A stretch of 64,000 bases of DNA from assembly GCA_003117195.1 (NCBI GenBank), contig BDSI01000003.1, positions 1,478,491 to 1,542,490 of the forward strand, read 5' to 3'. The notes under the pieces were generated by a model. That model worked only from the letters and a program-made list of their open reading frames with translations. It was not told the DNA's origin and ran no database searches. The stretch is from Eudorina sp. 2006-703-Eu-15 (lineage: Eukaryota; Chlorophyta; Chlorophyceae; Chlamydomonadales; Volvocaceae). Below are positions 56,501 to 64,000 of the stretch, one piece after another; positions within the stretch are counted from its first letter, which is position 1; the number at the start of each line of letters is the position of its first letter. Position numbers and translations under genes: made by a program.

Positions 56501-57888
56501 CCGCCCCCAGCGGTGCACTTGTTCTTCCGCTACTTCCTCATCTGGAGCGTCTTCCAGGCGGTCGTGATGTTCATCCAGAACCGCTACCAGCGCCGCCGCA
56601 TGTACACCCGCATCGCGCTGGGGCGGGACACCGCCATGGACGTGGTGGCGGGGGAGAGCTCGGGCAGCAGCGGCCAGCTGCTGCTGCTGTACCCCATGCT
56701 GTACACGCTGCAGGTGGGCGGGTGGTGGTGGTGGGGGTGGGGGTGATGGGGGACAACTACTACGCGTTCGGGGATTGTTTCGCGATTTCGCTGTCTTTGT
56801 TGACATTATGGGGGGATGGATGCAGAGGCGGCGATCGAGAGTCAAGCGAAGCAGTTAGTAGCTCGATGATTTTAGATCAGACGTTTCTTACGGGTGAAAA
56901 AAATAAACAATAATTGTATGAAACCCACCGTAAGTAAATAAATTAAATAAACAACTAGTAATAGTAATTTTATTTACAGTGAATTATTATTGACGGAACA
57001 TATGAAATCATCGCGGATCCAGACTCAACCGGCTGAACCCCACTCAGACCACGGTGATTCCCTACACCCTACTAACATCAGGGCCCTATACCCTACCCCA
57101 CCCTACCCCACCCTACCCATACTCCCCCACCCGCACTGTCCGCAGGTTTTGCAGTTCGCGATCGGCGCCGGTGTGGCCTGGCGCACCTACCCCGCCTTCC
57201 TCAGCTCCGAGGGCTGGCTGGACCCGGAGGCACAGGTGGGAGGCGGTTGTTGGTTGAGGCGGCGGTTGGTTGGGGTGGACGTTGGTTGGGGCGGCAGTTT
57301 GGGGTGGAAGTTGGTTGATGTGGCGGTTTGCTGATGCGGAAGTTGGTTGGGGTGGAGGTTGGTTGAGGCGGTCGTTGATTGGGGTGGAGGTTGGTTGAGG
57401 CGGTCGTTGATTGGGGTGGAGGTTGGTTGCGGCGCGGAGAACGGGAACGCCCCGCGTCGGCCCAGACAGACAGCTGACCCAGCCTCCCCACCCTCCACCC
57501 TCCACCCTGCATCCTGCACCCTCCACCCTCCGCACCCTCCCCGCTGCAACCCCAGGATTCGGACCTGCGCGGTATGCGCGGCGTGTGCCTGGTGGGCGCG
57601 TGTTTCGCCTACATGGCCTACCGCAACTTCGTCACCACCCTGCTGACGATGCTGGAGAAGCGCGGCAGCAGCGGCAGCCGGAGGAAACCCGCCAAGTCGA
57701 GCTCCTTCGGGTCTCGGAGCGGGACCCACGGGTCAGCAGGGGCGGGGGCCGGCGGCGGCGGCGGCGCGACGGCGTCGCCGCGGAACAGCCGTGGCGCAGG
57801 CGCCGCAGGCGGTGTGACGACGTCGCCGGTGAAGGATCAGGCGGCCGGGACCCCGGGGGCGGCGGGGAAGGGCGGCAAGGGGGTATGA
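53597..57888 (+). CDS. TMEM120/TACAN-family multipass membrane protein, 5' partial
   Basis: Exons joined in phase: 53597-53643, 53787-53805 (or 53733-53805), 53981-54120, 54659-54752, 55441-55591, 56067-56234, 56511-56713, 57146-57235 and 57556-57888 (TGA). The N-terminal part is a coiled coil (DKEALKSEAEQLLAR, IKSLLQTVTTAEKQARSL), as in TMEM120. Membrane segments follow, with the family hallmark YVNGSRIRSWWIQHHYWS in exon 56067-56234 and the cytoplasmic loop HLFFRYFLIWSVFQAVVMFI...RMYTRIALG next. The last exon ends the final helix (VCLVGACFAYMAYRNFVTTL) and adds a Gly/Ala/Ser-rich tail of about 70 residues not typical of animal members. Animal TMEM120A/B bind coenzyme A, have an ELOVL-like fold, and sit in the ER/nuclear envelope or plasma membrane; their function is debated. 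The start codon was not found; one or more exons lie upstream. The small second exon has two possible acceptors, both in phase. Confidence 0.82.
56401..56480 (-). repeat. Dispersed intronic repeat, copy 5 (inverted)
   Basis: On the minus strand: GGTACAGGAAATTGGTGGAC, ATACTTTGTGTACTGCGCGG, CTGCCAGAGC. Best match to copy 2. Inside the TMEM120 intron 56235-56510, about 30 bp from the acceptor. Confidence 0.8.
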
Positions 57889-58344
57889 CCGTCTGTGTTT
57901 TTACAAAGGACCCCCGTGTGTGTGTGGTGAGGTGGAAGCCAAGGGGGACGGCGGCGGTCCAAGCCTTGGCAGAGATGCGCCGCGAAGGTGTGTTGATGAT
58001 GGGGGACGGCCGCAGGACAGAAATGGTGACGCGTGGACTGAAGGGGGAGGAGGCGGCGCGGGGGCGCAGCAGTGTGCTCAGCATCCAGGATCTGAGGAGT
58101 ACTTGGGACGTTAGACTGGGTGGTTGGTGGTTGGTGGTTGCGTGGTTGGCTGTTTGGATTTGGATGCGTGCGCCAGGAAAGCGAAGGTGGGTTTGGGGTC
58201 CTCCGGAGCTAGATTGGAGGTCGCTGATTCGGTGTTGGTGTGGTTGCTGGGGTTCTTGTACGGGAATGTACGGCAGCGCGGGACTTGGCCCAGTGCGTGT
58301 CGCGGCCGTGTGGCGAAGGTTGTGTCTTGTGGTGCACCGTGTCG

Positions 58345-58349
58345 TGTAA
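58345..58349 (+). terminator. TGTAA poly(A) signal for the TMEM120 gene
   Basis: TGTAA 457 bp after the stop codon at 57888; first occurrence downstream. A later TGTAA exists near 59167. Confidence 0.45.
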
Positions 58350-58391
58350 CAGGGTGGGCATGACGGGTGGGGGAACCGTATGTTGGAACCG

Positions 58392-58431
58392 CATACATAC
58401 ATACATACATACATACATACATACATACATA
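58392..58431. repeat. (CATA)10 microsatellite
   Basis: Perfect CATA tetramers just beyond the candidate poly(A) signal. Confidence 0.95.
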
Positions 58432-59779
58432 CTCCAAGGGAGAGACGGTCACACGCCAAGGTCCTCGAATCGAATCGCGAGGCGCTGCGGAGTCGTTCAG
58501 GAATGGCCCCCGACACCTTCCGGCCCATGACAACTTAGGCCCTTGAATGCATTTGAGTGTCAACTCGAAACGAGACACAATCCGAGACGCAACATCACCC
58601 CACCAAGCAGCCAACCAACCAACTGACATGGGTACGGCATCCATCATCACATCGCCACCGCGCCATTAACAAACCTGCTGACCTGCTTCTGCTCACCTTC
58701 AATGCCGTGCAGCGGCCAGAATTTTTCTTCTCCTTGCTGCTCCAATCGCCTCAACAACCAACAAACCGACCTACAACTGCTCCAACCACTTCCACCACCA
58801 AACTACCCTAGACTGCTCCAACGGCGGCCCCGACGACCTTCCAGGATGGTCCTGTGCGCGGGGCAGGCGGCGGCGGCGGCAGCAACAGCAGGCGACGAAG
58901 TGCACCTATATACGGTCGCCGTACATCCTTCCAACCTCCAGCGACTTCAGTCCCCCGACAGGTAGATGGTGGGCTACCCGCCCGTCACACGTACGAAAAG
59001 GTGCAGCGTCGTACGTTGCGGTGTACTGTTTCTACCTCGCTCGTTTCCATGGTAGGAGGCAAGGGCCTCGCATGGATAGGACCGTGCCTCTTGGGAACAC
59101 TGTTAATCAACATCGCACACAAAAGACAAAAAGAACAAGGAACGGCACAAGATTTAGGGTTTCTTTTGTAACGCTACGCGCGCTGATGTTCTCATGACAA
59201 GCACATGCTGCTATAATACATGATTCAAGCTTACACGCAAATGCCTCCATTAAAGTTGAACAAAACTTCATGGACATCCGGTCGTTTCCTCAACACCGGA
59301 TTTTAGGATAACAGTCCATTTCAAGCGTGTGCATTGATAAGGTATAGCATGCGAAAGCCACACATGCACACGTGTGGTATACAGCAAGTTTTGTGTTACG
59401 TCGGTTACTAATGTCCGGCGACACCAAATGGTTGCAGTTCCACATTCAGTGTACAAGGCAACGTCCATTATAATAGCACAACAACCAATAAGCATCACTA
59501 TTATTTAATCGTATCATATTCAATGTACTTTCCTCTTTCGGCCAATTTATTTTTCACAAGTTTACCATGTGGGGCCCGTTAGCGCACAGCTTCAACTATC
59601 AAACTCCTTGATTCCAAACCTTTGAGGTTCTCCATCGAATACTCTAAGAAGTAACTGCGCAACAGACCGTCGGTCAGACTGCGTTCCTCAAGGTTCCTCG
59701 AACCGGTGCAGCGTTCCCGGCACCTTATCGCGCCATCTCGCGCTCAGCACGACACCAGCGGCCGAGGACATTGGGCGCC

Positions 59780-62700
59780 ATGCCCCCGCTCCCATCTTCG
59801 AGGGCGGCTGATCAACGGGCGCCTGGTCTCAGCCCTGCAGCAGGCCGCCGAGGGCGCGGCGGCGGCTTGAACGACAGCCCCGAACGGCCGACTCCGGCGC
59901 CGTCCAGGCCTGCGGCACGCGGGCTGGCCGACAACGAGCCGCACGACGCTGCACCTCTAGCCGCCGCCGGGGATGGCCGCGGCGGCATGGCCGGGCTTGA
60001 CGACCCGTACGACAGGCCCACGCGAAGCCAGCTGCTGGGGGCGCAGAGCCGACTGCGCGTGGACAAGGCGGACGGCGCACTCAAACATGTACGGTGCCGT
60101 ACAGGGCCGCAAGCGACCGAGTGTCTCAACAACAATGGCATGCATCTTGCATCCTTGAACACACCTGACGGCTCCGTGAGGTTTTCTTCTCATTGCGAAG
60201 CGCCCTGCGGCTACTCAGTCGTGTAAAAACAGTTATCCGGTGCTCCAAACCCATCCCAGTGTCGCATGTCTTTGAGCAAAAGGTGAACCGATGCTGCGCG
60301 TATGACCCCTGGGTCGGTGGCCCGCCACCACACCCCAAGGGCCGTTTCCAGTGTGGCCCGCCAAGCCCTACGCGCCACCCAGCCGCGCATGACATCCGCC
60401 GCTCCTCCTCCCTCTCACCCTCACCCGGGGGTTGCGCAGGTGGCCTCCAACTATCGGGTGCTGTTCGGGGGACAGCAGGTGGTGCGGAAGGGTCTGAGGC
60501 GCAGCATCGCGGACGCATACGCTGCCTACGTGGGGCAGGTGGGGTGCGGGACAGGCGGGGGCCGGGACAGGTGAGGGTGGGTACGTGGCTGACGGAGACA
60601 GGTGCAGGTGGGTGCGTGGCCTGGGGAAGGTGCACGTCCGGAGTATGATTGGATGGTCGCTTCAGGTTGGCCTGACGACACCCTTGCTTCCGTCCGCTGG
60701 CGTTGGTGTACCTTTTGGCTGTTGGTTTAGTCACCTGCTGACTCAACCGTCCCTCTTCCCTGGATTTTGAAAGCGCTGGCTTCCGTGCAGCCACGCTGAA
60801 CCTCCTGTGCAACCCACATGTTGCCCTCCGCGTTGTACGGCAAACCTCCCTGTGGCCAACGACTTACGATTGTGTACTGCCTGCCGTACAGGTAGCCAAG
60901 CTCCCGGAGGACACGTACGGCCTTGCGCTGCACGCGCTTGACCGTACCTTCAACGACGAGGGGCTGCCCACGGGATACATCGACCAGAACCTGAGGGCAT
61001 CGCCGTACGCCACATCACCGGCCAAACACGCCCAGATCTTCAACACGGCTTGCAAGTACGGCCGCTCCGCCCTCCTACATTCCTCGTCCCCCTATTCCTG
61101 TCGCGGTTTTTATTCTGCCATCCGTCACCAGATGTTTCGATCGCCCAGGAACAATTCTGGAACGATGGCGGGCGTTGTTGGCAGGCGCTGTCCCTCTTGG
61201 GCATCAGGACTGACACGTACGGCATCCAACCGACGCAACCACCGACCCTGCCGCAGGATCATGCGTGACTTGGAGGCTTATGTGTACGACGTGTCGTACT
61301 TTTGTCCGGGCGAGCTGGATCAGCTGCGGCAAATGCGACGGCCGGGGTCGGCTTCCCGGGCCGAGAGCTACAAGGTCAGAGCCCCGGAGTAGTGCAAGTG
61401 GCTCTGCCGTACTGGTACGAACGACAGCTTGGTTTTGCCGTACGGTAACCGGCGCGCGTACTGCCGTCATTTGCGGTGGTGCAAATCGCTGGGTGTCGTG
61501 AGGGTTCGTGCGATGCTTTTGAGTCTGCCCACAGCCACCTGCCCCACCGAAATATGCCACTACACCATCACGCTCTTCGTCCGCCGCCTGCAACCCCCAA
61601 CCCTTCACTCCCATACCCTCTCCCGGGGGGTTCCCGCTGTGGGACGTGTGTTTCGATGAGCAGTCTCGAGCCCGCGTGCCGGTCGGCGAGTCGCCCCTGG
61701 AGCGAGAGGCCGTGGCGGTGGCTCCACGCCGGCGGCCCGCGTCCGCCTCCCCTGGAGTCGCGAGGCGACCAGGTGCGTGTCGTACCTGTACGGCATCTCC
61801 TCACGCCCTCACCGCGGTTCATCATCGGGCGCCGTGGCGCTGTCCAACACGTACAGAGATGTCACACGCACAGAGATGTCACACAGATATCACACAAGCA
61901 TCCTCACCAGCACGAAGCAAGACCTGTGCATGAGGTGTGTTGCGGCGGCCATCCACGTACAGCTGTGCTCGTCCGAGGCGGTCGGTCACAGCATTCGTTG
62001 AGCGACCGCACTACGTCGAAATACCGTAAGGCCCATGCCGCGCAACGCCGTTTTGATGGTGTCGTACCCTGCAGCGGAGAGGCGGCCGCTTGCCGAGCCG
62101 CCCAACCCGGACGTGAGTCCCATCACGGGCGCCATCCGGGCGTCAACTCGGCGGCAGGAAGCCCCGCCTGAGAGGGTTCCGGAGCCGCGTCGGCAGGGAA
62201 GCGGCGTCCGGCCGCCGACGGCCGCCGATCGCGGCCGCCGCCCTGGCGGCGCCGCCGCCGCCGCCGCCGCCGCGGCGGCGGCGGCGGTGACCCGGAGCGT
62301 GACGGCGGTTATGGAGACCGCGGCCGCGGCGGAGGCGGAAGAGGGCCCGGGCGGCGCTGAACCGCGACGGCGGCGGAGTTCACCACCGGTGGTTGACCGG
62401 TTACAGGACCGGCAGGAGCGAGGTACGGTTACCGTATTGCCGTATTATTGCCGCTGGTTGGCCGGAGGGATTACCCTTCCTTGCGCAAGAAGAGGCAGGG
62501 GGGGAGCATGGAGCAAGGTTTGGTGTCTGTTTGCTGTTGTGATTTACATGAGGGGCGGCAGGGGCCTACACCCCACTGTTCGGCCCTATCCCCGTCCCTT
62601 GAACTCCCTATCCCGGGGCCCAGTCACGCGACCGCGCCGAAACTCAAGTACGGCATCCGCCTGACCAGCTCTGTAAAGGGCGCGGTGGCCTGCCCTCTGG

Positions 62701-63673
62701 TGCCCACGATCCGCTGGGCTCAGTGCTCAGTCTGCTGTCCGCTGAGCGCTGAGCCCTGTCCATCCTCAGCCCGTTGCCGTCCGCGATAGATCTGTCCGTT
62801 GCCCCTCCTGCCCGCCGACACAGACCTACGGCGGAGGGGCACCCCGGGCCTGGCCGCCAAGACGCCGCCCCACCTCCGAGTTTCCAGGTTCTACGACCAT
62901 CTCAATCCCTCACAGGTAACTTTCGTACCGTACCGTACAGTGTTGTACAGTTAGATAAAAGCCGTGCATGTACGGTACATGATGCATGCCGTGCTTGGTA
63001 ATGTATATATGCATGTTGATAAACACCCAAAACCCTGGAGAGACGATGTGTTTAGAATTGCAACCCGCCCGCCCGCCCGATCCCAGGTGGCAATATACTT
63101 ACCATAGAACCTGCGAGGAAAAACTTACCATATGCAGGCGCGCGGACAAGGCAGCCGCGCCACCACCGCAAGGCAAATCATACCGCAAATACTAAATACG
63201 GAGACGAGACGCACGACGCACGCAAACGAGAGACGATGTGTGTTCTTAGGCAGGCAGGCAGAGCAGGCAGTGTGTTTTGTGATGACTAAACACACCGCTT
63301 GCATGCCACGCACGCCTGCTCTGCCTGCTCTGCCGTCCTGTCTACGAACACGCATCGTCTCTCCAGGGTGACGACTAAACCGCCCGAGGTGTGTACCGTA
63401 TATAGTGCTGTTTGGTTGCCGCGCGCACCTCAGTTTGTCGCCTGTGTCGCAATATCGCCGCAGGAAGTACTGGAGCAGATACGGCGGCGGGAGCTCCAAG
63501 CAGAGGAGGGGCGGGCGGCCAAGGCGGCTGACCTGGCCAACAGAGGTCCCGGCGCCGCCGCGGCTGACCGGGCGGCGGCATCGGCGTCTCCGCCGCCGCC
63601 GCCGCCGCCATCGCTACCACGGCCGCAGCCGCAACCGCAGCCGCGACAGCCTTCCCTGGACTCACGCCCTCAG
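59780..63673 (+). CDS. Unrecognised protein with helical core and disordered tail, 3' partial
   Basis: Eight exons join in phase: 59780-60088, 60440-60538, 60892-61055, 61257-61374, 61664-61772, 62075-62422, 62824-62915 and 63464-63673. This gives 483 codons and continues past the right edge, with a GTAAGC donor at 63674. ATG at 59780 is the first in frame but not proven. Residues about 80-230 look globular and mostly helical (RVLFGGQQVVRKGLRRSIAD, VAKLPEDTYGLALHALDRTF, IMRDLEAYVYDVSYFCPGEL). The following part is Pro/Arg/Ala-rich and probably disordered, with an Ala run at 62240-62290. The motif HLRVSRFYDHLNPSQEVLEQ leads into a short charged helix (IRRRELQAEEGRAAKAADLA). I do not recognise the family and see no catalytic motif, signal peptide or membrane helix. 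The unforced phase agreement across eight exons supports a real gene. Confidence 0.65.
63227..63369. repeat. Foldback (inverted repeat) inside the last gene's intron
   Basis: The arm from 63227 (GAGAGACGATGTGTGTTCTT...GCAGAGCAGGC) is the approximate reverse complement of the arm ending 63369 (CATCGTCTCTCCAGGGT). The outer 17 bases of the right arm are also perfectly inverted-repeated at 63032-63048. Lies in intron 62916-63463. Confidence 0.75.
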
Positions 63674-64000
63674 GTAAGCTGCGAACAACGGCCGCCCTGC
63701 ATGCGCCACACCCCACTGCTCGAGGATCCGTCATAGACCGATGCCGCATCGAAGGTTGCCAAATGCCAATACGGTGTCACAGGCCCTCCAACGTCCAGTG
63801 TATGCCGTACGTACGATCACCGCCGGTAATTAGACCTGTATATGGACACGGTAGGAAGGTAGCCCTTTGGGGGAGATTGTGGATAGGGCCCTGGAAGCGA
63901 GGGACGATCCAGGGGGATAAAGGAGATCGGTCTTCGGAGCCCAGGAGCGCTCGGAGACGGTACGGGCACTACGTACTGTTGACGCTCCATTCAACCCCCT

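Larger units (their letters stand above)
57889..59779. other. Spacer between TMEM120 and the last gene
   Basis: Holds the TMEM120 3' UTR, the (CATA)n tract and, from about 59160 to 59560, an AT-rich stretch that may include the promoter of the following gene. No exon was supported. Confidence 0.45.

Noticed and set aside
62790..62915. Alternative acceptor at 62789 for the seventh exon of the last gene
   Set aside because: It leaves the next exon out of phase with an early stop; the acceptor at 62822-62823 gives a phase-consistent join into the 63464 exon.

Overview
The window looks like nuclear DNA from a volvocine/chlamydomonadalean green alga. It is very GC-rich. Genes are split into many short exons with GT-AG introns, carry Ala/Gly/Pro/Gln-rich low-complexity inserts, and several have TGTAA-type poly(A) signals. 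Microsatellites and minisatellites are abundant, and one interstitial telomeric tract mixes CCCTAAA and CCCTAAAA units. No rRNA, tRNA, CRISPR array or prokaryotic operon was seen. Exon joins were made by hand from splice sites and reading phase, without transcripts or database searches.

Layout. 1-4970 (+): 3' part of a coiled-coil plus leucine-rich-repeat gene. 4971-29604: a repeat-rich, gene-poor block. It holds a decayed Ty3/gypsy pol remnant (6.1-7.2 kb), a 23-copy 28-bp minisatellite (8.9-9.6 kb), a ten-copy satellite of about 776 bp (9.6-17.2 kb), a 402-bp hAT-like MITE with intact inverted repeats and an 8-bp target duplication (18.1-18.5 kb), and a DIRS-like tyrosine-recombinase retrotransposon (20.9-24.4 kb, minus). 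It also holds a short interstitial telomeric tract (25.3 kb), a second partial satellite plus minisatellite (25.6-26.0 kb), and a duplicated 3' end of a repair gene (26.7 kb).

29605-63673 is gene-rich. In order: a patatin-like lipase (minus); a DNA 3'-phosphatase joined to a DNA-polymerase-beta-like lyase/HhH domain (minus, 11 exons, 379 aa); divergent to it a transmembrane TKL-type receptor kinase (plus, 16 exons, 1,196 aa); a TMEM120/TACAN-family membrane protein (plus, 5' end unresolved); and an unrecognised gene running off the right edge (plus).

The genes do not form an obvious pathway. The most interesting points are the phosphatase-lyase fusion, the PHD finger on the retrotransposon recombinase, the paired satellite and minisatellite families near telomeric repeats, and a dispersed repeat found five times, always inside an intron. 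The kinase gene also has two unusual splice sites: a duplicated 3' splice site at the DFG exon, and a 5' splice site that opens into about 280 bp of GGGT repeats.
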